This document shows positions 7,942 through 17,485 of a stretch of 41,796 bases of DNA, piece after piece. The stretch comes from Muribaculaceae bacterium (lineage in GTDB: Bacteria > Bacteroidota > Bacteroidia > Bacteroidales > Muribaculaceae), in assembly GCA_029062005.1 (NCBI GenBank), contig JAIDQZ010000037.1:1-41796 (forward strand), in the 5' to 3' direction. The notes under the pieces were generated by a model. That model ran no database searches and was not told the origin of the DNA. It saw only the letters and a program-made list of their open reading frames with translations. Both the position numbers and the translations under genes were made by a program. Each line of letters opens with the position of its first letter. Position 1 is the stretch's first letter.

Positions 7942-8261
7942 CCCAAGACCTTTAGTCCTATTATTGAAAGTATCAGGGTAGTGATAAAGAAAATTCTCCA
8001 GAAAGTGGCAGGCTCATTGAAGAAAATGATACCTATAAGCACAGCACCGACAGCCCCAATTCCGGTCCATACCGGATATACCGTACCAATCGGAAGACGC
8101 TCCGAAGCCTTCGCCATAAGAAACATGCTCAGTCCTAAAGCAAGCATAAACCCTAACCACCAGCCCCAGAGTTCATGCCCCGAGGCTGTCTTGGTCTTGC
8201 CGAGACAGAAAGTGAACGCTACCTCCATACATCCGGCAATGATCAATATGATCCAACTCAT
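7938..8261 (-). CDS. Small multidrug resistance (SMR) family exporter, Gdx/SugE-like
   Basis: A 107-aa inner-membrane protein with four predicted helices. The essential proton/substrate Glu is at position 13 in the first helix, and the WTGIGAVG signature is at 65-72, typical of the Gdx (SugE) branch that exports guanidinium. Ser45, Tyr62 and Trp65 line up with binding-site residues of characterised Gdx proteins. The Trp that normally follows the Glu by three positions is Phe16 here, which may alter what it carries (inference). It overlaps both neighbours by 4-bp ATGA junctions: the DUF5107 gene upstream and the Nim-like gene downstream. No guanidine riboswitch is evident, so the operon looks tied to the sugar promoter at 13083-13114. 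Confidence 0.92.
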   Translation of the reverse strand: MSWIILIIAGCMEVAFTFCLGKTKTASGHELWGWWLGFMLALGLSMFLMAKASERLPIGTVYPVWTGIGAVGAVLIGIIFFNEPATFWRIFFITTLILSIIGLKVLG

Positions 8262-11200
8262 ATCATAAGGTTCTGGAGCGATTGGAATGAAACAGCTCCC
8301 TGGTGGTTGATATCCATTTCCATCAACTCCTTTAGGTATTTATCAGAGCGCTTATAATTTCCAAGTCCATATTCTCCTAAAGCCAGCATGTAAAGACAGT
8401 GCTTTCGGTTTGATTCGTTCAGATCTCCGTCCCATATCATAAGATCAGGAAGAGAGACTGCGAAATAGTCCATCTTTACCTCATCATGATAGTGTTGACG
8501 ACCGAAGTTAACGAGCTTGTTGAAGTATGAGCGAGCTTTATTCTCGTCTCCGAGTGCCCTGAACGCAAGCCCCGCATAGAAAATCTTATCAGGTTTCGCA
8601 TCATTGTAATACATGGCAGCAGCGGGTTCTGTTGGACCCTCAGTAGCCTTTCTGAAACATTCCTGAGCCTTGTCCGATTCTCCAAGTGCATCATGGCATA
8701 GTCCAAGAAGATAGTAGAAATCGTTTTCCTGCGCGCCATAAAGCTTTCCTTCGCCTAAATGTACCGGATATTCAAGACATTCTTCAAGCAAAGAAACTGC
8801 ATCTGAATAATTCGAATCTGCTATCGCCTTTTTCGCAAGCTCAAGCCTTGAGATCTGATATTGACCAGAGACCTTCCCCTCGCCTCCTTCCCAGGGATGG
8901 AAAATATGATTATCAAGCAATTCCTTAGCCTCAGAAAAACGTCCAGTCTGATTTAATAACGTGATACGCTCAAGAACGAGGTCATCGCGTTTTTCGGTCA
9001 GATCAAGATGTTCATCAAGTATACGGAGCCTGTAGTCATGTGGATAGCCAAGACGTCTGTATAGCTGATCAAGCTCCATGAGGATCCGACCGTCATTCTT
9101 GTCAAGATCAAACGCCTTCTCCATATATCTCACAGCTCTTTCTCCATCATTCAGTTTGTTGAAGCAGCACAGTGCGAGATTTCGCCACACAGTAGGATAT
9201 TCCGGATTCAATTCAAGCGCCTTTTCCCAATAGTTTCGCGCCACTTCATATTGTCTCTTGTCATAAAAAATATTACCAAGAAGATAATTAGCATTCGAAT
9301 CAGAAGGATTATAAACAAGGGCGGTCTGTAATGCCACTATGGCATAAAGGGAATTAGGGAAACATCCTGCAGGACTCTTTTCGGCTGCCTCTTTCCACAT
9401 TACCTCAGCCTCCGTAGTCTTTCCAACTCGACATAGCGCATATCCTTTATAATATAAAGTCATAAGCGTCAGAGCTCCACACTCTTCAGATGTCTCAAAT
9501 ATCCTTAACGCAATATCATAATGACCCGATTCCATAAAGAGCAGCGCCAGCTCATCATAGTTATGAGAATCCCCGCGAAGCAGGGATATAAGTCTATCCT
9601 TATCCTTTCGATCGCCGGATATATGATATTTTACATATAGTGAGCCCAAATTCAACGGATCTTTAGCAAGCGATTCATCACATAAAGCTATCGCCTCTTC
9701 TTTTCTTCCGATTTGATTAAGCAACAATGCTCTCAATGTCCTTGCACCATGATTGTGCCAATTTCGATTCAGACTCCGCTCCGTCTCATAAAGAGCGTCT
9801 TCTATACGTCCTTGCATGGATGAGATTCTCGCACATTCGAGATATCCAGCATCCTGCCATGCTGCATTCCACGTTGACTTGTAGAATCTTGAATAAGCCT
9901 CGTCATATCTGCTTTGATATTTAAGTGCGACACCGAGGTTGAAAAGAGGTTCACCGTCATATGGATTCGGATTCCGTCTGGTGATGACTTTTACAGCATT
10001 CAGCAGATATTTCTCTGCAACATCAAAACGACCTTTACGGAGGTACCACAGACCAAGGGCATTATTGCATCTGTAATCATCCGGATCTCTCCTGAGCGCT
10101 TCCTCATAATATTCTACCGGCGAGAAAGTGGCATGGCGATACTGCTCAAGATGCAATCCTGTCAAATATAGCTGATCGTTAGTCTTGATTTCATTCGGAG
10201 ACAAGGCAGCCTCGGCAGCGTCGGGAATGGGACGTATGTCATCTGGTTCAGAATGCCAACATAGTCTGCCAGAGATTCCCCATGTCACTTCTACGGTGAT
10301 TCCTTCAAATTCATTACCTTTCAAAGGAATTATTTTCGAGTAGACATTCTCCGGTGACAGCATTTTTGTCTCCTCATACAAAATCTCACCGTCCTTACCT
10401 CGCATTACTATTTGGAAAGTTTCTTTTTTTGTTGCAAACAGACGCAGTTCCACACTCTTACCCTCTTCAGCCGGATCAATATTCATAAGGATATCTCTCG
10501 CAGCGTTCTTTACCATGCCAAGTTCACGATAAGGGAGAAAATATTGAGTGAACTCTTTTTCTTCAAACGGCATGAGCCATGAGAAGTCAGGCTGATTCTC
10601 TGTATATACACCTGCCATAAGCTCGATGTATGGACCATCCTCGTCTGTCAGGTTACGGTCCCAGGCTCGTCCGAAATCTCCATTTCCCCATGTCCACTGC
10701 TTCTTGCCCGGACTTACATGATGACTTGCCACGTGTAGCATTCCTGCTTCCGTATCGAACTCATATCCGCCTTCAAAATCATATTTTGAGTTTACACCCA
10801 TATAGCTTGTGGGAACAAATATGTTCTTATAGTTGGCGATGTCCACTCCTGCGGAATAGTCCATCTTATAATATGTTCCAGTAGCTATCGGGAAAGATGA
10901 TACAGCCCTCTTGCCATGATCGAATACTGCATTTATATCCGGCGGGAACACTGATCTGTAATGGTCATTGACCGACACTGCCGGATTTGCCCACCAAAGA
11001 AAGGTCTGAGGCAGATCGGTGGGATTATATAGCACTCCTTTTATCTCAAGATATGCACATCCGGGATGCAGAGTGAAACCAGCCATACCTTTCTGATGAA
11101 ACATTCGTTCCGTCTCCCCTACCCATACTGTGACAGATCCATCCTGATGTTCCTCTATGGTGCAGTCCACCGGCAAATAAGTCGACGGGCGGTGATGCTG

Positions 11201-11554
11201 TGGCCAATTGAATTCTATACCTCCTGATATCCATGGACCGGCAAGTCCTACAAGTGCCGGTTTTATAACATGATTGTAATACACAAAATGACGCTTCTTG
11301 ATCTTATCGTACGCCATCTGGATGCGTCCTCCAAGCTCCGGAAGCACCATCACCTTTATATATTCATTCTCAAGAAAGACGGCATTCCACTCATGATCGC
11401 ATTTTTCATTGGATATGGATTCTATCACATGATAAGGATATACTGCACCCGATGAGCCTTGATACACTCTGTTTTCAAGAAATATTGGATTTTTTTCCTG
11501 TTCTCCAACTTCATAAGTAGGAATTACTACTTTTTCTTTCCAAGCCTTTACCAT
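8258..11554 (-). CDS. DUF5107 domain protein with C-terminal TPR array (1098 aa)
   Basis: Large protein with no signal peptide, so probably cytosolic. Roughly residues 1-400 form a DUF5107 module, a beta-sandwich related to aldose-mutarotase-type sugar-binding folds, with many Trp/His/Asp residues in motifs such as GGIEFNWPQHH (near 110-120) and WTWGNGDFG. From about residue 480 to the C-terminus the sequence is a helical tetratricopeptide array (repeats such as NALGLWYLRKGRFDVAEKY and NYLLGNIFYDKRQYEVARNY). Proteins of this build are commonly found beside sugar porters. The exact reaction is not established to my knowledge; a glycoside-processing or sugar-sensing role is the likeliest. It lies 58 bp downstream of the MFS gene, and its stop overlaps the SMR start by 4 bp. 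Confidence 0.88.
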   Translation of the reverse strand: MVKAWKEKVVIPTYEVGEQEKNPIFLENRVYQGSSGAVYPYHVIESISNEKCDHEWNAVFLENEYIKVMVLPELGGRIQMAYDKIKKRHFVYYNHVIKPALVGLAGPWISGGIEFNWPQHHRPSTYLPVDCTIEEHQDGSVTVWVGETERMFHQKGMAGFTLHPGCAYLEIKGVLYNPTDLPQTFLWWANPAVSVNDHYRSVFPPDINAVFDHGKRAVSSFPIATGTYYKMDYSAGVDIANYKNIFVPTSYMGVNSKYDFEGGYEFDTEAGMLHVASHHVSPGKKQWTWGNGDFGRAWDRNLTDEDGPYIELMAGVYTENQPDFSWLMPFEEKEFTQYFLPYRELGMVKNAARDILMNIDPAEEGKSVELRLFATKKETFQIVMRGKDGEILYEETKMLSPENVYSKIIPLKGNEFEGITVEVTWGISGRLCWHSEPDDIRPIPDAAEAALSPNEIKTNDQLYLTGLHLEQYRHATFSPVEYYEEALRRDPDDYRCNNALGLWYLRKGRFDVAEKYLLNAVKVITRRNPNPYDGEPLFNLGVALKYQSRYDEAYSRFYKSTWNAAWQDAGYLECARISSMQGRIEDALYETERSLNRNWHNHGARTLRALLLNQIGRKEEAIALCDESLAKDPLNLGSLYVKYHISGDRKDKDRLISLLRGDSHNYDELALLFMESGHYDIALRIFETSEECGALTLMTLYYKGYALCRVGKTTEAEVMWKEAAEKSPAGCFPNSLYAIVALQTALVYNPSDSNANYLLGNIFYDKRQYEVARNYWEKALELNPEYPTVWRNLALCCFNKLNDGERAVRYMEKAFDLDKNDGRILMELDQLYRRLGYPHDYRLRILDEHLDLTEKRDDLVLERITLLNQTGRFSEAKELLDNHIFHPWEGGEGKVSGQYQISRLELAKKAIADSNYSDAVSLLEECLEYPVHLGEGKLYGAQENDFYYLLGLCHDALGESDKAQECFRKATEGPTEPAAAMYYNDAKPDKIFYAGLAFRALGDENKARSYFNKLVNFGRQHYHDEVKMDYFAVSLPDLMIWDGDLNESNRKHCLYMLALGEYGLGNYKRSDKYLKELMEMDINHQGAVSFQSLQNLMI

Positions 11555-11612
11555 TGTGCTTTAATTTATATTGTTATGATGCAAGCCGTAATCATTGACA
11601 ATTGATCATTAA

Positions 11613-13004
11613 TCATTGCTTGACCAGTTCCTTTTCAATTTCTTCAAGAGTCTTACCCTTGGTTTCAGGCAGTTTCCTGCCGAAATATAAAAATCCTGCA
11701 AGGCATATTGCAGAATAGAGCCAGAATGTGCCATAGCTTCCGAGAGAAGCGTTAAGAAGCGGAAAACTATATGTAAGCGTGAAGCATCCTGTCCACAAAG
11801 CAAAAGTGCATACCGCCATGGCGACACCTCTTATCTTGTTCGGGAATATTTCTGCAAGAAGCACCCATGTCACGGGTCCGAGTGTCATGGCATAACAAGC
11901 GATTGCAAGCATGACTAAAATAACCATAAGAAATCCGGAGACCTTGAAATAATAACAGCTTCCGAGTATCAGATATATGGCAAAGAGACCACCGGATCCA
12001 ATCAGCATCAGCAACTTGCGTCCTATCTTGTCCACAGCATACAATGCGACAAACGTAAATACAACATTGGTGATACCCGTAAGGACTATATTGAAAAGCA
12101 TATCTCCAAGATCGTAACCGGCATTTGCGAATATTTCCTGGGCATAATTGAATATGACGTTGGTGCCACACCACTGCTGGAAGGCTGCAATTATTATTCC
12201 GAGAATTATAAGCGAAAGATATGGTTTTCTAAAAATAGTTGCAAGCCTCCTATTATCTTCATTATTTGAATTTCCGGCTGCCTTTATAGCCTCCAATTCA
12301 ACCTTAGCATAGCCTTTCCCTCCAATCTTCTCAAACACTTCTTCCGCTTTTTCATCCTTTCCTTTTATCATCAGCCACCTTGGACTTTCGGGAATGAACA
12401 GCACAAGCAAAAGGAATACTGCTGCAGGAAATGCCTCTGCCCAGAACATCCATCTCCAACCCATCTGACAGTTCCACGAATCGATTGGCGGCAATTCCAT
12501 ACCGGCAGGCATCGGTTCGGCTATAAGAAGATTGACAATCTGAGCCGCAAGAATACCGAGTACAATAGTAAGCTGATTTATAGAAACCATCCTGCCTCTT
12601 GTGGCGGATGGTGACACTTCCGCAATATACATGGGCGACATACCTGAAGCAACCCCAATGGCAACCCCGCCTATTAGGCGGGCTACAAGAAACGGGACAA
12701 AAGTGTCTACAGCACCTGTCATATAGGCGGAGACAAGGAATACTACAGCTGATAAAAGAAGCAACGGGCGACGACCCCAAAGATCGGAAAATGAGCCTGC
12801 CACCATAGCCCCGAACAGACAGCCGGCAATTGCTATACTCATGGCAAGACCCTGCATGGCGGGATCTCCACTGATTCCGAAAAATGTCTCATAAAAGGGT
12901 TTGGCACCGCCTATCACCACCCAATCGTAGCCGAATAACAGACCACCCATTGCCGAGACACAACATATGAAATAGATGAATGTTTTGTTTAATTGCGTAT
13001 TCAT
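11613..13004 (-). CDS. Sugar porter family MFS transporter (XylE-like)
   Basis: A 463-aa inner-membrane transporter with twelve predicted helices, probably a proton-coupled monosaccharide importer. Sugar-porter signatures are present in order: GYDWVVIGG (25-33), loop 2-3 DLWGRRP (74-80), the YIAEVSPSATRGR motif (126-138), PESPRW (205-210), a QQWCGTNVIF motif in helix 7 and the C-terminal PETKGKTLEEIE. A 20-residue insertion with an NCQMGW segment near 160-185 is common in Bacteroidota members. It is the first gene of the minus-strand unit, with its own strong promoter about 80 bp upstream, so the sugar it imports probably defines the role of DUF5107, SMR and Nim downstream. Xylose, arabinose, galactose and glucose are all possible. 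Confidence 0.93.
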   Translation of the reverse strand: MNTQLNKTFIYFICCVSAMGGLLFGYDWVVIGGAKPFYETFFGISGDPAMQGLAMSIAIAGCLFGAMVAGSFSDLWGRRPLLLLSAVVFLVSAYMTGAVDTFVPFLVARLIGGVAIGVASGMSPMYIAEVSPSATRGRMVSINQLTIVLGILAAQIVNLLIAEPMPAGMELPPIDSWNCQMGWRWMFWAEAFPAAVFLLLVLFIPESPRWLMIKGKDEKAEEVFEKIGGKGYAKVELEAIKAAGNSNNEDNRRLATIFRKPYLSLIILGIIIAAFQQWCGTNVIFNYAQEIFANAGYDLGDMLFNIVLTGITNVVFTFVALYAVDKIGRKLLMLIGSGGLFAIYLILGSCYYFKVSGFLMVILVMLAIACYAMTLGPVTWVLLAEIFPNKIRGVAMAVCTFALWTGCFTLTYSFPLLNASLGSYGTFWLYSAICLAGFLYFGRKLPETKGKTLEEIEKELVKQ

Positions 13005-13082
13005 GGCATCAGATTATATTGTATCATCTTTTACTTCTGCAAATTAAAGCCTTCGATACGAATTATCACCCGGCTTCTACTG

Positions 13083-13114
13083 CAAAATTATACCAAAATT
13101 TCCATTTATGCAAA
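13083..13114 (-). promoter_or_regulatory. Promoter of the MFS-DUF5107-SMR-Nim unit
   Basis: On the minus strand, TTTG (13111-13114), a 20-nt spacer and TAATTTTG (13083-13090) match the Bacteroidota sigma consensus exactly. Predicted start is near 13076, leaving a leader of about 70 nt before the transporter. Confidence 0.8.
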
Positions 13115-13158
13115 TCCATAAATAAAAATCCGTTAATCATGAAATGACTGCTGATTTT

Positions 13159-13190
13159 TTTGCATACATCAGTTTTTTTTAATAATTTTG
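13159..13190 (+). promoter_or_regulatory. Promoter of the pectinesterase-like/GH43 unit
   Basis: TTTG (13159-13162), a 20-nt spacer and TAATTTTG (13183-13190) match the consensus exactly. The predicted start near 13197 gives a leader of about 67 nt. It is divergent from the transporter promoter, with only 44 bp between the two -33 boxes, which suggests a shared regulator-binding region. Confidence 0.8.
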
Positions 13191-13263
13191 AATCCTATTT
13201 ACTATATCAATAAAGTCAGGAGCAGACTCCGGCATAACGAATTTAATATATAACCTAAACATT

Positions 13264-15693
13264 GTGAATATAACAAGCCTCTTCCATATCATCGGATTCC
13301 TATGTTCGGTCTGCATCTTTCTTGCGTCGTCAATGCAGTCACATGCGGAGAACAACATTGAATTCAATGGCATAACATATACTCTCTCAGAAAGCACTGT
13401 TTTGCTTGATGCTGAAGGTATTTATGGATATGATGAGGCTTGCAAAGACCCTGTAGAAGCATTCGATCGAATCAATACCAACGGCTCAGATGCCATTCTT
13501 CTTGTGGCTCCATCAGTCTATTGGCTTGACGATCCTGACGATCCTGATGTCAGGACTGACAAGGGTGGCACACCATATGCTGTAAGGATTAAATGTGCAT
13601 CACTGAAAATCGTCGGTCTCTCAGTCAATCCTGAAGACATAGTATTTGCGGTAAACAGAGGACAGACACAAGGGGCTGAAGGCAACTTCACAATGTTTCA
13701 TTTCTCGGGTTATAGTCTGGAGACCAGGAATATTACCTTTGGAAACTATTGTAATACGGATCTCGTCTATCCTCGCAATATAAAATTAAACCGTAATAGA
13801 CGCAAGGCTGCAATAGTTCAGGCACAGATAGGTATATGCGAGGACACTGACAGGTTGTTTGCTGAAAACTGCCGTTTTATAAGCAGGCTAAACCTTTGCC
13901 CTTTTGTCGGGGCCCGGCGCAGTCTTTACGATAACTGCTATTTCGAATGTACCGATGATGCTCTGTCTGGTTCGGCAGTCTATCTAAACTGCCGTTTCTG
14001 TTTTTTCAGCAGCAAACCCTTCTATTCTACGGCTGAGACAGGAGCGGTATTCCTTAACTGCGATATAACTTGTCTCGGTTCAGGCGTTCAGTACTTCACT
14101 AAAGTTCCCGGTCAGGTCACAGTTATAGACACAAGATTCCACTCAGAGAAACCAATAGATATCAAGTGGACACACGATGCCTCGGATATAATCTGCCGTC
14201 AGGAGAACGTCACTCTTAACGGCAGACCTTACATCATAGACGCAGATCGACCCGAGCTTGGTCCCCTGCTCGTCAGTTCCGGTTTGAGGAATGCTTATAA
14301 ATTTGATCATCGAGGACAATCTGTCTACAATCTTCCCAATCTTCTCAATGGATATGACCGCTGGGATCCGAAAGATTTGAATGCGACAGTTGCTCAAACA
14401 GAATCAGAAACCGGTATGAAATTGACCGGGCTTCCTGTTGGACTCCGGATAACGACTGAAAGACCAAAGTTTCTTTTCAACGGGGATGAGACCCGCATCC
14501 TTTACACTCCACTTCTGTGGGGAGGATATCCTGCATGTGAGACGAAGTGCATCACATACGTGGCAAAAAATAAACTGCCGGAAGAAAAACGTGTCGTAAT
14601 TCCCATCTTGACTCAAGATGGTCTCAACGGTCATCTGTCACTTACTATTGAGCCAAATCTCCGAATTGCTCCTAAATTCAAACGTAAGCCAAAAGTAATC
14701 TATGATGAAAAGGAGGGTAAACTCCGTGTAGACTATTCATTGTCCGGAAAAGGAGAGGATGTAAGTGGAATATCTTGGACTCGAATATATAATGAAGACA
14801 GCATAAAATATATATCCTTGTCAGATGCCGATGCTCCTAAAGGAAGATTTTTCTCTCCGAAAGCTGGAGATCTCGGATATGGAATTGTCGCGATTGTGTT
14901 TCCGCAATATAAGGATTCGCATTGCGGATTGCCCGAGGCATCACAAGTGTTTGAAATTTCAGACCAACGTATGATTGAAGAAATTCCGGAATCGCACCTC
15001 TCTACCGATTTCAGTGACATTCCGATATGGAAATGGAAAACCGGCATACCGGGAATATGGAACTTTGATGTGTTCAAACCCTATGATACATCTCACGTGG
15101 ATTGGCAAGCGACCGACGGTCCGGGCTGGTATTATGGCAAGGGCTTTGATGCATCTACGGGGACAGGATTGGTGCAAAATGAAAAAGGTGCCAGAATGAG
15201 TTATATTCCTGTTCGCGACGAATGTCACGACATGACAGTATCACTCATAGCAGAACCCGCAAAAAGCGGCGGACAGGGATTTGGCAGTGCGACAACTCAG
15301 TATATGGACATATGCGTCAAATTTGATCCCTTGAATCTTAATGGATATGCACTTAGGATTGAACGAACACCGGATCATGACCGTGCAGTAAGGTTTTCTC
15401 TTATAAAGTATGAAGACGGTCACACTTCTGTCATATCCGATGAAGTGATCAGTGACTGCTTCCGTAACCCGTGCCATATCAATGTTGGCATCACGAACGG
15501 TATATTCCATGCCACAGCTTATACTGAAGCTCCTCAGCCGGAACGAAAATGTTGCGATGATGTAGTGGATAAAGTCGAGCTAATCGTCCCGATTGAATAT
15601 AGTGGCTCCAACACCGGTTTCTGTATCCAGCATACCGGTTCAACGGGACCATCCTCCACACTCTTACGTGACCTTGAGATCAATTGGAAATAA
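13264..15693 (+). CDS. Secreted pectinesterase-fold (CE8-like) protein with C-terminal jelly-roll domain
   Basis: An 809-aa protein starting at GTG 13264 with a signal peptide (about residues 1-28, ending MQSHA). Residues 60-330 look like a right-handed beta-helix: repeated LNCRF/LNCDI-type rungs and a CTDDALSGSAVYLNC segment near 229-243 that aligns with the VDFIFG region of pectin methylesterases. The upstream position equivalent to the QDTL catalytic motif reads RRSL (near 218-221), so one of the two catalytic aspartates seems absent. The middle part (near 400-560) is Ig-like, and the C-terminal 200 residues resemble a LamG/concanavalin module. Carbohydrate binding, or an altered esterase or lyase activity, fits better than a standard CE8. 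It lies 21 bp before the GH43 gene in the same operon. Confidence 0.7.
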   Translation: MNITSLFHIIGFLCSVCIFLASSMQSHAENNIEFNGITYTLSESTVLLDAEGIYGYDEACKDPVEAFDRINTNGSDAILLVAPSVYWLDDPDDPDVRTDKGGTPYAVRIKCASLKIVGLSVNPEDIVFAVNRGQTQGAEGNFTMFHFSGYSLETRNITFGNYCNTDLVYPRNIKLNRNRRKAAIVQAQIGICEDTDRLFAENCRFISRLNLCPFVGARRSLYDNCYFECTDDALSGSAVYLNCRFCFFSSKPFYSTAETGAVFLNCDITCLGSGVQYFTKVPGQVTVIDTRFHSEKPIDIKWTHDASDIICRQENVTLNGRPYIIDADRPELGPLLVSSGLRNAYKFDHRGQSVYNLPNLLNGYDRWDPKDLNATVAQTESETGMKLTGLPVGLRITTERPKFLFNGDETRILYTPLLWGGYPACETKCITYVAKNKLPEEKRVVIPILTQDGLNGHLSLTIEPNLRIAPKFKRKPKVIYDEKEGKLRVDYSLSGKGEDVSGISWTRIYNEDSIKYISLSDADAPKGRFFSPKAGDLGYGIVAIVFPQYKDSHCGLPEASQVFEISDQRMIEEIPESHLSTDFSDIPIWKWKTGIPGIWNFDVFKPYDTSHVDWQATDGPGWYYGKGFDASTGTGLVQNEKGARMSYIPVRDECHDMTVSLIAEPAKSGGQGFGSATTQYMDICVKFDPLNLNGYALRIERTPDHDRAVRFSLIKYEDGHTSVISDEVISDCFRNPCHINVGITNGIFHATAYTEAPQPERKCCDDVVDKVELIVPIEYSGSNTGFCIQHTGSTGPSSTLLRDLEINWK

Positions 15694-15714
15694 ATTAACC
15701 AAAAATATAAACCT

Positions 15715-17391
15715 ATGACAAAATTATCTTTCTTTCTATCAGCTGTGACTCTCGGATGCCTAATGGCACCAACGGTTTCCGCAGATGTCTCCAAGGCATA
15801 TGTCTCCGACCTTGGCAACGGAAAGTATCAGAATCCGATCATCAATGCAGACTATTCTGATCCTGACGTTGTCCGTGTAGGCGACGACTACTACATGACC
15901 TCATCAAGCTTTGCAAACTTGCCAGCTCTTCAGATCCTTCACTCCAACGACCTTGTCAACTGGACCCTTGTCGGAGCAGTGGCAGACAAGCTCCCTGACG
16001 AAGCATTCGACGGTGTAAGCCATGGAAATGGAGTATGGGCTCCGTCAATTCGTCATCATAACGGAAAATACTACGTGATGTACGGCGATCCTGACCGTGG
16101 CATATATGTGGCAGATGCCGTTGATCCGAAAGGTCCATGGAGTCCTCTTAGGCTTATTTATCCTGCTGTGGGTGTAATTGACCCATGTCCTTTCTGGGAT
16201 GAAGATGGACGAGCATATATCGCCCACGGATATGCAGGCAGCCGTGCCGGAGTAAAGAGCATACTTGGCATGATAGAGATGACACCGGATGCGACAGGTG
16301 TAATCGGAGTAGACCGTGTGATATACGACGGTCACCTTGAAAATGAAACCATAGAGGGCGCCAAGATGTATAAGAGAGGTCCTTGGTATTATATATTCTC
16401 TCCTGCAGGGGGAGTTGCCACTGGCTGGCAGGTTGTGATGCGCAGTAAGAATCCCTGGGGTCCATATGAGCAGCGCAATGTCATGGAGCAGGGCAATACT
16501 GACATCAACGGACCTCACCAGGGAGCGTGGATAGATACTCCCGACGGAAAGGAACACTGGTTCATACACTTCCAGGACAAAGGTCCGTACGGTCGTGTGA
16601 TAAATCTCGAACCAATGGTATGGAAAGAAGACGGATGGCCGGTAATCGGTGTTGACAAGGACGGCGATGGCAGGGGCATTCCAGTAAGAACATATACAAA
16701 GCCTAATGTGGGAAAAAAATATGCTGTATCAACACCACAGGACAGCGATGAATTTGACTCCACAACTCTCGGCTATCAATGGCAGTGGAATGGAAATCCG
16801 CAACCACTGTGGTATTTCTGCGATGCGGAGAATTCCGTGCTGCGTCTTTTCTCGCACAATACTCCGGGAGCAAAGAATCTTTACGACATGCCGAATGTGC
16901 TTATGCAGAAATTCCCCAACGAGAACTTCACAGCTACCGCCAAAGTATCGTTTTATCCAAGAGAAAAAGATGGGAAAAAGATGGTGGGAGAAAAAGGTGG
17001 TCTTGCCGTGATGGGTTACAACTTCGCCACACTCGCACTCGAAAGCCGCGAAGACGGGATATATCTCGTGCAGACTGATTGCGTAGGAGCAAACAAAGGT
17101 AAGGATGAAGTAGAGACAGCAGCTGTACGGCTCGACTCCAATGGTCCTGTCTGGCTTCAGGCCGTAGTAAAGATGACTGGCAAGAAAAATCCAAAGGCAA
17201 AACCAGACTACAAATGCACTGTAACATTCCGTTATAGTCTCGACGGCAAGAAATTTTCAGATTTCGGACGACCGATGGACGTAAAAGAAGGACATTGGAT
17301 CGGTGCAAAGGTCGGTGTATTCTGTACTCGTCCCTGGAAGAGCAATGACAGCGGATGGCTTGATGTTGACTCGTTTACAATCGACAAATAA
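15715..17391 (+). CDS. Glycoside hydrolase family 43 with C-terminal beta-sandwich
   Basis: Secreted or periplasmic enzyme (signal peptide residues 1-23, cleavage after VSA) of 558 aa. The five-bladed propeller has the three GH43 acidic residues in context: Asp49 in DYSDPDVV (base), Asp156 in VIDPCPF (pKa modulator) and Glu214 in TIEGAKMYK (acid). Residues from about 340 onward form the concanavalin-like C-terminal domain frequent in beta-xylosidase and alpha-arabinofuranosidase subfamilies, so arabinose or xylose side-chain removal is the likely activity. It follows the pectinesterase-like gene by 21 bp with no promoter between them. A pentose product would fit the divergently encoded sugar porter (inference). 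Confidence 0.93.
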   Translation: MTKLSFFLSAVTLGCLMAPTVSADVSKAYVSDLGNGKYQNPIINADYSDPDVVRVGDDYYMTSSSFANLPALQILHSNDLVNWTLVGAVADKLPDEAFDGVSHGNGVWAPSIRHHNGKYYVMYGDPDRGIYVADAVDPKGPWSPLRLIYPAVGVIDPCPFWDEDGRAYIAHGYAGSRAGVKSILGMIEMTPDATGVIGVDRVIYDGHLENETIEGAKMYKRGPWYYIFSPAGGVATGWQVVMRSKNPWGPYEQRNVMEQGNTDINGPHQGAWIDTPDGKEHWFIHFQDKGPYGRVINLEPMVWKEDGWPVIGVDKDGDGRGIPVRTYTKPNVGKKYAVSTPQDSDEFDSTTLGYQWQWNGNPQPLWYFCDAENSVLRLFSHNTPGAKNLYDMPNVLMQKFPNENFTATAKVSFYPREKDGKKMVGEKGGLAVMGYNFATLALESREDGIYLVQTDCVGANKGKDEVETAAVRLDSNGPVWLQAVVKMTGKKNPKAKPDYKCTVTFRYSLDGKKFSDFGRPMDVKEGHWIGAKVGVFCTRPWKSNDSGWLDVDSFTIDK

Positions 17392-17485
17392 TCACACAAA
17401 TCATCCACTTGCAAAACCACATCAAATCCAAAGTTATCCAAAATATTTTTTATATAATTATTAATCAATAGTTTATAAATTACAC

